DNA from: Pseudomonadota bacterium
GTDB lineage: Bacteria > Desulfobacterota > Desulfovibrionia > Desulfovibrionales > Desulfovibrionaceae
Assembly (NCBI GenBank): GCA_023417745.1
Contig: JAEZEM010000478.1
Coordinates: 1-15,074, forward strand
Direction of reading: 5' to 3'
DNA: 15,074 nt
Part shown: positions 7,401-13,414 of the stretch, piece after piece
Numbering within the stretch: position 1 is the first letter of the stretch
Layout of the letters: each line of letters begins with the position of its first letter
Program-made: the position numbers and the translations under genes
Notes under the pieces: model-generated
What the model was told of the DNA's origin: nothing
The model's database searches: none
What the model saw: only the letters and a program-made list of their open reading frames with translations

Positions 7401-7604
7401 CGGCGACTTTTTTACGTGGGGCTGACCCGGGCCAAAAGCCGGCTCTACCTGTCCCACGCCCTGCGCCGGGAACTCTATGGCCGCAAGCTCATGCTCAAGC
7501 GGTCGCGCTTTCTGGACGCCCTGCCCCTGGGCGGGGTGCGCCAGCTGGCCCTGCGGGCCCACACCGTGCGGGAAGCCAAACAGCTTGGACTTTTCGGGAA
7601 GTAA
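4437..7604 (+). CDS. Endonuclease Q-like PHP nuclease fused to UvrD-type helicase
   Basis: This protein of about 1055 residues has two enzymes in one chain. Residues 1 to about 420 are an EndoQ-type PHP domain: DLHIHSRHS (6-14), TGDFTHPGW (40-48), PAHIWTPW near 165, NSDAHSG near 222, and a zinc motif CLCPKCG (C296, C298, C301). EndoQ nicks DNA 5' of uracil, hypoxanthine, xanthine and abasic sites. After an Ala/Pro-rich linker (about 425-465) comes a superfamily 1A helicase. Its motifs are AGPGTGKT (494-501), LVDEVQD (D665, E666), GDPDQSIYGFRG, ADNFRSA, MSIHAAKGLEF and FYVGLTRAK (to about 1000). The helicase is short, about 590 residues, with a reduced 2B region. The ATG at 4437 is preferred; an upstream in-frame TTG at 4422 is possible and neither has a good Shine-Dalgarno. 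The likely role is excision of damaged DNA followed by unwinding. The gene appears monocistronic. Confidence 0.93.
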   Translation: MSFLADLHIHSRHSRATSKGLTPRCLAAWGEVKGLDVVATGDFTHPGWLEELKASLTPGDDGLLHLTDPAGLSKEIPWLPETRFAGSTKFLLSAEISSIYKRGGKVRKVHNLLYAPSFEAAERLNVKLAKVGNLISDGRPILGLDSRHLLELTLETDPLCFLVPAHIWTPWFSLFGSKSGFDSIEECYGSLSREIFAMETGLSSDPDMNWTLSALDRIRLISNSDAHSGEKLGRECNLFTGPASYQGIFDALRGKTGETAFAGTVEFFPEEGKYHLDGHRDCGVAMEPAQAKALGCLCPKCGKPLTLGVLHRVLELADRETPVRPDGAPGFTSLIPLDEVAGEVLGVGPKTGKVKNLLTTLFARFGTEIAILHDAAVEDLRRVHPALGEAVRRMRQGQVSRQAGYDGQYGRITVFSDEERRELKAGRFRAGAPMARPAAREADAAGPDGDAPAEPPPAPSLARAAAAAAPPPRGLTPDQKRAAQTAARHVLTVAGPGTGKTHTLLARIRELLAHGVAADKILAVTFTRRAAAQLRERLARDDAGGDIPRADTLHALALAALAEAGGNEPVVLSEDSARRLFDLANPELPRSRAKSAWQELSLAREKMAPPVLTPQGMAGPGLYAARYAEAKRQARLSDFTDLLEGWLAAIASGRSRPAWTHVLVDEVQDLTPLQLALIAAVCGRDRASLFAIGDPDQSIYGFRGATGGVREALGAFWPDLTVIALADNFRSAAPLLTLAAGVFRGRTALTSRAGPEVQADCRIELYEAPTAAAEADWVAERLSGLIGGSSLTLSRDFSEKHLSPSDIAVLVRFSGLIGPLRQALSRVGLPVSVPEAEAFFNEPRVRLLLAAAGLPYGIPAPETAGTPPDIPERLLEKGPAGLAAFLEGIPPFDTLFWQGGPFRELCRAYEAHGGWQGLLAYVAAQNELELVGAKAEKVRIMSIHAAKGLEFGAVFLPALEDGLLPFAGSDFLSGKPGHPAGRMDEEEERRLFYVGLTRAKSRLYLSHALRRELYGRKLMLKRSRFLDALPLGGVRQLALRAHTVREAKQLGLFGK

Positions 7605-7607
7605 CGC

Positions 7608-7751
7608 CTACCAGATGTGTCGCCACAGCAGGCGTTCGTAGGCCCGGGTGAAACGGTGGGCCGCGGGCGCTTTGACGCCCAAGTCCTTGAGTCGGCAGTA
7701 GACATGCAGCGGATTAAAAAAATGCTGCACAAAATCACGGAATTGTCGCAT
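7608..7751 (-). CDS. Small basic protein of unknown function (47 aa)
   Basis: The frame encodes MRQFRDFVQHFFNPLHVYCR, continues LKDLGVKAPAAHRFTRAYER and ends LLWRHIW. It has the look of a real protein: aromatic and basic residues spaced on an amphipathic helix, an FFNPLHVYCRL core, and no shadow-frame bias toward Arg/Gly/Pro. I believe similar proteins of about 50 residues occur in Desulfovibrio, from memory only. It ends three bases from the helicase stop codon, tail to tail. The Shine-Dalgarno is weak (GGGTGTAG). A possible promoter lies at 7862-7890 on the same strand, giving a leader of about 100 nt. No function can be assigned. Confidence 0.5.
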   Translation of the reverse strand: MRQFRDFVQHFFNPLHVYCRLKDLGVKAPAAHRFTRAYERLLWRHIW

Positions 7752-7861
7752 ACTACACCCACTTCGGGAACCTGGCCGGGCAGGCGTGGGACGCCTGGCG
7801 CCGGCAACCCGGATTCCATACTCCCGGAGGGCAAAACCCTCAAGCCTTAACCTGTAACTTT

Positions 7862-7890
7862 TATATCCTAGAATTTCCAAATGTTCGCAA
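7862..7890 (-). promoter_or_regulatory. Weak promoter candidate for the 47-aa ORF
   Basis: On the minus strand TTGCGA (7885-7890), 17 nt and GATATA (7862-7867) form a plausible but weak sigma-70 promoter in an AT-rich patch that stands out in this GC-rich window. TATAAA one or two bases further is an alternative -10. Confidence 0.3.
7869..7874 (+). promoter_or_regulatory. Candidate -10 for the cobamide operon
   Basis: TAGAAT lies seven bases upstream of the cbiR ATG, so transcription could begin at the start codon (leaderless), which would explain why no ribosome site is seen there. The -35 is poor (TTAACC at 7847-7852, 16-nt spacer). The 129-nt divergent gap also has a small GAGGG-CAAAA-CCCTC hairpin at 7827-7841. 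I found no cobalamin riboswitch signature (no GCCACTG box). Confidence 0.3.
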
Positions 7891-8660
7891 AAAGCAAGTC
7901 TCCGTTCTCCTGGCATCTGGCCGCGCCGAGCTGCGTGTGGCCCGAAACCGCCCTGGTCAATTGCCGCCGCCTGGCCCGCACCGTGCCCGAGGTCGGCCTG
8001 TATCTGCTGGAGCTCCACGCCTGCCTGGCCTACGGTCCGGACGATCTGCCCCAGAAGACCTACGGCCTCAAATACCATCTCCATTTGCCCCTGGACCTGC
8101 CCTGGTCCCTGGGCGGCGAGACCGCCTTTGCCGTCATGGAACGGCTGCTGACCATGACCGCTCACCTGTCGCCCTGGGCTTACGTGCTCCACCCGCCGAC
8201 CGACCCGGCCAGGCTGGCCGATTTCGTCACGGCCTACGCCGCCGCCGGCTACGATCCGGCCGCTTTGCTGCTGGAAAACACCGACGCCGTGTCCCCGACC
8301 GAAACCTTGGCCCTGGCCAAGGCCAACGGCTGCGGCCTGTGCCTGGACCTGGGGCACATGCTGGCCATGGGCCACGAGCTGCCCAAGGACGACCCGGAAT
8401 TGGCGGGGCGCGCCCGGATGCTCCACATCTATTCGCCCTTTGGCCCCGAAGGGCCGCCCAAGGGCCGCAGCCACCTGCACCGCACCCTGACCTGCCTGTC
8501 GCCCGAGGGCCGCGACGAACTGGTCTGGATGTTCGGCAATCTCTCGCCCCAAACCGTGGTGCTGGAAATCTTCGCGCCCATGCATCTGGTCGAAGGGCTG
8601 GCCTGTGTCGAAGCCATAGCCTCGGGCGTGACGCCTCCGGCCTGCGGCGGCGCGGCGTGA
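7881..8660 (+). CDS. CbiR-like cobamide-remodelling TIM-barrel enzyme
   Basis: This 259-residue protein of the AP endonuclease 2 / xylose isomerase-like TIM-barrel superfamily has metal-ligand candidates at the expected strand ends: H104 (VLHPP), E132 (LLENTD), D156 and H159 (CLDLGHM), H182 (MLHIYSP) and E229 (VLEIF). Its stop overlaps the start of a CobU-like gene, and superfamily members beside cobamide genes correspond to CbiR. CbiR was described in Akkermansia as the enzyme that cleaves the nucleotide loop of cobamides, giving cobinamide phosphate and alpha-ribazole, so the lower ligand can be replaced. That product is the CobU substrate, which makes the pairing functional. The ATG at 7881 lacks a Shine-Dalgarno. 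The identification rests on fold, active-site pattern and neighbour; another sugar- or nucleotide-active member is possible. Confidence 0.7.
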   Translation: MFAKSKSPFSWHLAAPSCVWPETALVNCRRLARTVPEVGLYLLELHACLAYGPDDLPQKTYGLKYHLHLPLDLPWSLGGETAFAVMERLLTMTAHLSPWAYVLHPPTDPARLADFVTAYAAAGYDPAALLLENTDAVSPTETLALAKANGCGLCLDLGHMLAMGHELPKDDPELAGRARMLHIYSPFGPEGPPKGRSHLHRTLTCLSPEGRDELVWMFGNLSPQTVVLEIFAPMHLVEGLACVEAIASGVTPPACGGAA

Positions 8661-9175
8661 TACAGCTCGTGCTGGGCGGCGTGCGCTCGGGAAAATCGGC
8701 CCTGGGCGAGCGCCTCCTGGCCCAGGGTCCGGCCCCGCGCCGGGTGGTGGTCACGGGCAAAGCCCTGGACGTCGCCTTCCGGGAGCGTATCCTGGCCCAC
8801 AAACGGCTGCGCGACCCGGGTCTGGCCGTCATCGAGGCCGGGGCCGAGGCCATGGACGTCCTGGCCCGGGAAGCGGCCCACGGCGGCACGGTGCTGCTGG
8901 ACAGCCTGGACTTTTGGCTTTTTGCCTGTCATGGCGAGGATGCGGACCAGAGCGTCCGACTGGCCCGGGGCCTGGCCCCGTATGCCGCCCCGGATGGACC
9001 GCGGCTCGTGGTGGTCAGCAGCGAGACGGGCCTTGGCCCCATCGCCGCCGACCCGGCCACACGCCGGTTTGTCGACGCCCTGGGCGCGCTGAACCAGGCC
9101 GTGGCCGCCGCCGCCCACGACGTGCGTCTGGTCGCCGCCGGACTGCCCATGCAGCTCAAGGGAAACGCCACATGA
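8657..9175 (+). CDS. cobU: CobU-like adenosylcobinamide kinase / guanylyltransferase
   Basis: This 172-residue P-loop protein begins VIQLVLGGVRSGKSALGERL, with Walker A GGVRSGKS at residues 7-14. His48 in RILAHK aligns with the guanylylated histidine of Salmonella CobU, and LLDSLDFWL supplies the Walker B aspartate. A C-terminal VRLVAAGLPMQLK resembles the family ending. CobU phosphorylates adenosylcobinamide and transfers GMP to give AdoCbi-GDP, the acceptor for lower-ligand attachment by CobS. The usual NEVG motif reads SETG here, so kinase activity may differ from the type enzyme. It starts with GTG inside GTGA, overlapping the previous stop by four bases, and its own stop overlaps the next ATG as ATGA. 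Both point to translational coupling. Confidence 0.82.
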   Translation: MIQLVLGGVRSGKSALGERLLAQGPAPRRVVVTGKALDVAFRERILAHKRLRDPGLAVIEAGAEAMDVLAREAAHGGTVLLDSLDFWLFACHGEDADQSVRLARGLAPYAAPDGPRLVVVSSETGLGPIAADPATRRFVDALGALNQAVAAAAHDVRLVAAGLPMQLKGNAT

Positions 9176-10251
9176 GCCCATTTCGCACCATGTCCCAGGC
9201 CGGGGCCGACCTCAACCAGGCCATCGGCCGGGGTGATCGCTGGCTGATCCTCATCAACGCCGACCCCGACGCCCTGGCCTCGGCCATGGCCCTGCGGCGC
9301 ATCATGGCCTACCGGGCCGAGACCGTGGGCATCGCCCACGTCAACGAGGTCAAGCGGCCCGACAACCTGGCCATGATGCGGTTTCTGCGCATCCCTTCGA
9401 TCCCCTTCGAGCCTAGCCTGTGCGCCGCCTACAACCGCTTCGCCATGGTGGATTCCCAGCCCCACCACCATCCGGCCTTTGCCGGGCGGCACTATTCCAT
9501 CGTCATCGACCACCACCCCGTCCTGCCCGAGCAGCCTTGCACGGCCGAATACTGCGACATCCGGCCGGACTACGGCTCGGTCAGCTCGATCATGGCCGAA
9601 TACCTGCGGGGGCTGCGCATCCGGCCGGGCAAGCTCCTGGCCACGGCGCTGGTCTACGGCATCAAGACCGACACCCAGAGCTTCGAGCGCCACTTCATCG
9701 AAGCCGATGTGCGGGCTTTTAGCGCGCTGACCAAGCACGCCGACATGGTGCTGGTGCGCAAGATCATCTCCAGCGAATACCACCGCCGCTGGCTGAAATT
9801 TTTCTCCAAGGCTTTTCGGAAGATGCGCTTCGTGGGCGTGCGCGGACTTTTCGTCTACATGGACGTGCTGGAGAGCCCGGACATCCTGGTGATGCTGGCC
9901 GATTTTTTCACCCGGGTCCACGGCCTGTCGTGGAACATGCTGGCGGCGGTGGTCAAGGGCATGGTGGTGGTGGTCTTTCGCGGCGACGGCATCGGCCGCA
10001 ACATGGGCCACATGGCGGCCAAGCTTTTCGGCGACATCGGCTCGGCCGGCGGCCACCGGGGCGCGGCCCGGGCCGAAATTCCGCTGGAAAAGCTCGGCGG
10101 CAAGCCGGTGGAGGAATTCCTCTACAAGCGCCTCACCGGCCATCGGCTGCCGACCAAGGAACAATGCCCGGTGGAGTTCCCGGCAGCGCCTCAGGCCCCG
10201 CGCACGGCCCGGACCGCCGCCGGACAGCAGAAATCGGCCTTGGCCAAGTAG
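9172..10251 (+). CDS. DHH/DHHA1-family phosphoesterase
   Basis: This 359-residue protein has the whole catalytic set of the DHH family: NADPDALAS (29-37), D94 in MVDSQP, the signature IDHHP (D113, H114, H115), D167 in GIKTDTQ, and a DHHA1 glycine-rich GSAGGHRGAA (290-299). NrnA (nanoRNase, pAp phosphatase) and c-di-AMP phosphodiesterases share this arrangement; the usual first histidine is Asn29 here, as in several NADPD-type members. No PAS, GGDEF or membrane segment is present, so a GdpP-like role is unlikely. The substrate is unknown. It is translated from an ATGA overlap with cobU, which suggests a link to cobamide remodelling, for example a nucleotide or ribazole-phosphate by-product, but that is inference. 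The last 20 codons overlap the kinase gene on the other strand. Confidence 0.85.
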   Translation: MSPFRTMSQAGADLNQAIGRGDRWLILINADPDALASAMALRRIMAYRAETVGIAHVNEVKRPDNLAMMRFLRIPSIPFEPSLCAAYNRFAMVDSQPHHHPAFAGRHYSIVIDHHPVLPEQPCTAEYCDIRPDYGSVSSIMAEYLRGLRIRPGKLLATALVYGIKTDTQSFERHFIEADVRAFSALTKHADMVLVRKIISSEYHRRWLKFFSKAFRKMRFVGVRGLFVYMDVLESPDILVMLADFFTRVHGLSWNMLAAVVKGMVVVVFRGDGIGRNMGHMAAKLFGDIGSAGGHRGAARAEIPLEKLGGKPVEEFLYKRLTGHRLPTKEQCPVEFPAAPQAPRTARTAAGQQKSALAK

Positions 10252-11537
10252 CCCAGTTCCACGTCGGCCACCCAGGCCGAAACATAGTTGGCTCGATCAG
10301 CGCTCCAAACCCGGCGCACGGGCTGTGACAGCGCCGCCGGCTGGCAATAGCCCTCGCCCACGGGTTCGGGGGAAAGTAGCGTCATGAGCTCCGGGGCGGT
10401 GGGCAGCCGCCAGTCGGCAAAGCCGCCGAACCGGGCGGCGTTTAGCCCTTCCACATAGGCCGCCGCCGCCGGCCAGGTCACGGCGTAGGGCGCGGCCTGG
10501 CGTGTCCAGGCCAGTCCCGTGGCCGCATCCAGCGCCATCCCGCCTCCCGTGTCGTCAAGCCGCCCCGGCCCGTAGGCCAGGGGCCGCCAGAGTTCGTCCA
10601 GGCCAAAGACGGCGCGGGCGGCCCGAGCATCGACCAAGGCCGGTTCCCGACGCGGCGCGGCCGCGCCGTCCGGCACGCAGCGCGGACACAGGGACTCGGG
10701 CGAGGCGGCGCACACCCCGTCCATGCGCCGTCGCCAGGCGGCCAAAGCCGCGTCCAGGGCCTCGGCCATGGTCAGGGCGTCGGCAAAGCGGCCGGCCGGG
10801 TTCTCGGCCAGGGCGCAGGCCAACAGTCCGTCGAAATCGTCGCCGAGTTCCGGGGCGCGCTGCGAGGCGGCCCACTCGCCCCATTCGGGCAGGGAACCGG
10901 TGAGCATCCGAAAAAGCGTCACGCCCACGGCATAGATATCGGACCGGGCGTCGGCGCGTTCCGGGTCGTCCTCCTGCTCCGGGGCGGCGTAGTACGGCGA
11001 GCCGACCTTGACGTTGGACGGGCCGCCGTAGGCCTCGCCGCGCACCTTGGACAGTCCAAGGTCGGTGATTTTGAGCACGTCGTCTTCGCTGACCAGCAGG
11101 TTGAAGGGCTTGACGTCGCGGTGGACGATGCCGGCGTAGTGCAGCCGGGCCAGGCCTTCCAGGAGTTGGGCGGCGTAGGAGCAGGCCCGGGGCACGGGCA
11201 GACGGCGGCTTTTGGCCTCCACCCGGTAGGTTTCGCCGATGATGGAGCCCAGGGATTCGCCGTAGTATTCCATGACGAAAAAGGGCCACGGCCCGGACTC
11301 GTCGTAGTCGAAGACGTCGACGAGGTTTTTGTGGCGTAGCCCGCCGAGCAGGGCCGCCTCGTCGCGGAAAAGCCGCCGCACCCGGTCCTCGCCCCACAGG
11401 CCCAGGGTCAGCTCGTTGGGGCGCAGGAGCTTGAGCGCCGCCATGCGGCCGATGACCGGCATGGAGGCCCGAAACACCGCGCCCATGCCGCCACGCCCGA
11501 GCACCCCGTGAATCGCGTACTTCCCGATAGACCGCAT
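10191..11537 (-). CDS. Hanks-type Ser/Thr kinase with C-terminal DUF1566 domain
   Basis: This 448-residue cytoplasmic protein has no membrane segment. Residues 1 to about 265 are a eukaryotic-like kinase: glycine loop GRGGMG (14-19), catalytic lysine K36, HRDVKPFN (139-146), DLG instead of DFG (159-161), and APEQ (185-188). All catalytic residues are present, so it should be active. A middle segment carries a CPRC pair. The C-terminal 110 residues (GMALDAATGLAWTRQAAPYA, WRLPTAPELMTLL, VWSADR, and a final AVRAVRG) match DUF1566/Lcl-type domains, which probably bind ligands or proteins. I prefer the ATG at 11537 because GGAGGAG precedes it by eight bases; the in-frame GTG at 11546 overlaps that site. 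It ends tail to tail inside the DHH gene, overlapping by 61 bp. Confidence 0.9.
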   Translation of the reverse strand: MRSIGKYAIHGVLGRGGMGAVFRASMPVIGRMAALKLLRPNELTLGLWGEDRVRRLFRDEAALLGGLRHKNLVDVFDYDESGPWPFFVMEYYGESLGSIIGETYRVEAKSRRLPVPRACSYAAQLLEGLARLHYAGIVHRDVKPFNLLVSEDDVLKITDLGLSKVRGEAYGGPSNVKVGSPYYAAPEQEDDPERADARSDIYAVGVTLFRMLTGSLPEWGEWAASQRAPELGDDFDGLLACALAENPAGRFADALTMAEALDAALAAWRRRMDGVCAASPESLCPRCVPDGAAAPRREPALVDARAARAVFGLDELWRPLAYGPGRLDDTGGGMALDAATGLAWTRQAAPYAVTWPAAAAYVEGLNAARFGGFADWRLPTAPELMTLLSPEPVGEGYCQPAALSQPVRRVWSADRANYVSAWVADVELGYLAKADFCCPAAVRAVRGA

Positions 11538-11610
11538 CCTTCCCACTCCTCCCGTGCGTTTCCAAGCCCGCGCGCCCCGGCCAGCGAGCCGCCAACCCCC
11601 TTAACCCTTT

Positions 11611-11646
11611 CCCCATATGGGGGGTCTGGGGGCCTCAGGCCCCCAG
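11611..11646. repeat. Paired palindromes, REP-like intergenic element
   Basis: CCCCATATGGGG (11611-11622) is a perfect 12-base palindrome. It is followed by CTGGGGGCC-TCA-GGCCCCCAG (11626-11646), a perfect 9-bp stem with a three-base loop, then a GCCGCCGGAGGC tail. It lies between the acetyltransferase stop and the kinase start. There is no T-tract, so it may be a REP-type repeat or a weak minus-strand terminator. GC-rich elements like this recur between genes in Desulfovibrio genomes, as I recall; only one full copy is in this window. Confidence 0.55.
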
Positions 11647-11674
11647 CCGCCGGAGGCACTCTTCTCCTTGTCCC

Positions 11675-12319
11675 CTACGCCCGTTCCAGGGCGTCGACGT
11701 CGCCGGCGGCGAGCAGGGCCACGTGGCGGCTGATTTTTTCGATGGGCCAGTCCCACCAGGCCAGGGCGAGCAATCGCGCGACCACGTCTTCGGGGAAGCG
11801 ATGCCGGATGATTCGGGCCGGGTTGCCGCCGACCACGGCATAGGGCGGCACGTCCTTGGTGACCACGCTGCCGGCCGCCACCACGGCCCCGTCGCCGATG
11901 CGCTTGCCCGGCAGAATGAGGGACTCGAAGCCCAGCCAGACGTCGTTGCCGACCACGGTGTCGCCGCGATGTCCGTCCGGCAGTCCGGCTTTTTCCCAGC
12001 CGTGGCGGAAGATGGCGAAGGGATAGGTGGAGATGCCGTCCATGACGTGGTTGGCGCCGTTCATGAGGAAGCGCACGCCGCTGCCGATGGCGCAAAACGC
12101 GCCGATGCGCAGTTTGTCGCCGATGAAATCGAAGTGGTAGAGGACGTTTTGGTGCTCGAAATCCTCGGCGCGCTGGCCGGGCGTGCCGGTGACGTCGAAA
12201 TAGGTGTAGCGTCCGACCTGGATGTTGGGGTTTTTCACCACGTTTTCCAGGAACACCAGCTTGTCGTGGCCGGCCACCGGATAGGGGGCCTGCCGGTCGG
12301 GGTAGGTTGTCGCGTCCAT
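11675..12319 (-). CDS. Vat/XAT-family hexapeptide acetyltransferase
   Basis: This 214-residue left-handed beta-helix acetyltransferase has the XAT hallmarks. NVLYHFDFIGDKLRIGAFC (58-76) precedes the loop FLMNGANHVMDGISTYPF (84-101), which carries the likely catalytic His91. Then come hexapeptide repeats VVGNDVWLGFESLILPGKRI and GDGAVVAAGSVVTKDVPPYA, and a helical C-terminus. Family members transfer acetyl from acetyl-CoA to hydroxyls of streptogramin A, chloramphenicol or cell-surface sugars. Length and motifs fit virginiamycin/chloramphenicol-type enzymes, but most environmental relatives have untested substrates. A neighbouring glycosyltransferase on the same strand makes a surface-sugar role plausible, and resistance should not be assumed. 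GGGAG about six bases upstream supports the ATG at 12319. Confidence 0.88.
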   Translation of the reverse strand: MDATTYPDRQAPYPVAGHDKLVFLENVVKNPNIQVGRYTYFDVTGTPGQRAEDFEHQNVLYHFDFIGDKLRIGAFCAIGSGVRFLMNGANHVMDGISTYPFAIFRHGWEKAGLPDGHRGDTVVGNDVWLGFESLILPGKRIGDGAVVAAGSVVTKDVPPYAVVGGNPARIIRHRFPEDVVARLLALAWWDWPIEKISRHVALLAAGDVDALERA

Positions 12320-12469
12320 GCATCTCCCGCGCCCGCTGTGAAGCGGCCGTCGCAAACGACAAAACGCGCCCGACGTCGGGACCATTCCCGCGCCGCGCGC
12401 GTTTGCAAGACCTTAGCCTGCCAAGGCTTGTCCGGCAACTCCCGGACCGAGGCGGACTGGATCGGGCCG

Positions 12470-13414
12470 CTAGCCTCCCACCTTGAGGAGCTTAAGCTCC
12501 CCGGGCACGGCCGGCCAGCGGCGGCGCGGCACGACCACCGGCGCGTCGGGCAGGCCTTGCATGAACCGCCACACCCGTTCCAGGGGCATGTGGGAGCGCA
12601 GGTAGTCCTCGCACTTGGAAAAACTGTAGTGATGGGCCAGGCTGCGGCCGAGCACGGCCACCTTCATGTGGCCGGCGGTGAGGGCCAGATTGACGGCCTT
12701 CTCGTCGGTGGTGGTCTGGCCGGCCACCATGGTGGTGGGGAACGGCAGCACCAGACGCAACAGACGCTGATCGAAGATCACGCAGTTGATGGTGAGATAG
12801 CCCACGTAGGAATATTTGGGCGGCGCGTCGCGCAGGTAGACCTCGCCCAGGTTCTCGTGGACAAGCTTTTCCCACATCCAGCGGTGATAAACCCAGTTTT
12901 CCTCGATGGGCGGGCCGGCGAACATGTGCCGTTCGGAGGGGTAGGACAGGCGCAGGAAGCGGTTGAGGACGTGGCGTCCGGGCGGGCTAATGGGCACCAG
13001 CGGCATGACCAGCGGCACGTCGGGACGCTCGGCGTGGTCGAGATAGCCGTCGAGGAGGTGTTCGAGCCAGTGCGGGGTGACGAACAGGTCTTCGTCGATC
13101 TTGATGATGACGTCGTCGATGTGGGCGGCGTAGATCTCGTTTTGGGCCTCAAGCACGGCCGGGACAAGCCCGCGCGGCCCGCGTTCCAGGAGCACGGCGT
13201 TGGGATGACGCGCCACGAAGCCCTTGGCCATGGCCAAGTGTTCCGGGGGCAAGGCGTTGGCCACGATATAGATGCGCTTGAACCGGGAGCAGTCGGTGTA
13301 GTGCTCCAGGCAGCGGATGCAGACGAGGAAGCAATCGAGTCTGTGCGAGGTAAGCAGCACCAGAACCGGTTGGATATCGCCGCGTCGCGGTCGTAGATAG
13401 GTTAGCTTGCCCAT
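12470..13414 (-). CDS. GT-A-like glycosyltransferase
   Basis: This 314-residue protein has a GT-A-like start, VLVLLTSHRLDCFLVCIRCL (17-36), in which a beta strand is followed by a helix. KRIYIVAN (46-53) is the second strand, and VIIKIDEDLFV (102-112) carries DED at 107-109, the metal and sugar-nucleotide site equivalent to DxD. A later TTTDEKAVNLAL and a Lys/Arg-rich end complete the domain. No membrane segment is seen, so it should act in the cytoplasm on a sugar nucleotide; donor and acceptor are unknown. The ATG at 13414 follows CAGGGA at a normal distance. A sigma-28-like promoter lies upstream at 13475-13502, pointing to flagellin or another motility-linked acceptor. The acetyltransferase follows after 150 nt and may be co-transcribed. 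Confidence 0.72.
   Translation of the reverse strand: MGKLTYLRPRRGDIQPVLVLLTSHRLDCFLVCIRCLEHYTDCSRFKRIYIVANALPPEHLAMAKGFVARHPNAVLLERGPRGLVPAVLEAQNEIYAAHIDDVIIKIDEDLFVTPHWLEHLLDGYLDHAERPDVPLVMPLVPISPPGRHVLNRFLRLSYPSERHMFAGPPIEENWVYHRWMWEKLVHENLGEVYLRDAPPKYSYVGYLTINCVIFDQRLLRLVLPFPTTMVAGQTTTDEKAVNLALTAGHMKVAVLGRSLAHHYSFSKCEDYLRSHMPLERVWRFMQGLPDAPVVVPRRRWPAVPGELKLLKVGG

Noticed and set aside
7752..7880. Cobalamin riboswitch upstream of the CbiR-CobU operon
   Set aside because: Expected from the gene content, but I found no GCCACTG box or B12-box-like core, and the leader is probably very short.
11626..11646. Intrinsic terminator of the acetyltransferase gene
   Set aside because: The hairpin is strong but lacks a T-tract on the minus strand and sits beside a second palindrome, so a REP-like element is the better description.
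11675..12319. Calling the acetyltransferase an antibiotic resistance gene
   Set aside because: The XAT fold and His91 are clear, but most chromosomal members have other or unknown substrates, and the neighbours suggest sugar modification.
11723..13396. 557-codon plus-strand open frame across the acetyltransferase and glycosyltransferase
   Set aside because: It spans two well-supported minus-strand genes and their intergenic gap, and its His/Val/Gly-rich product has no family features.
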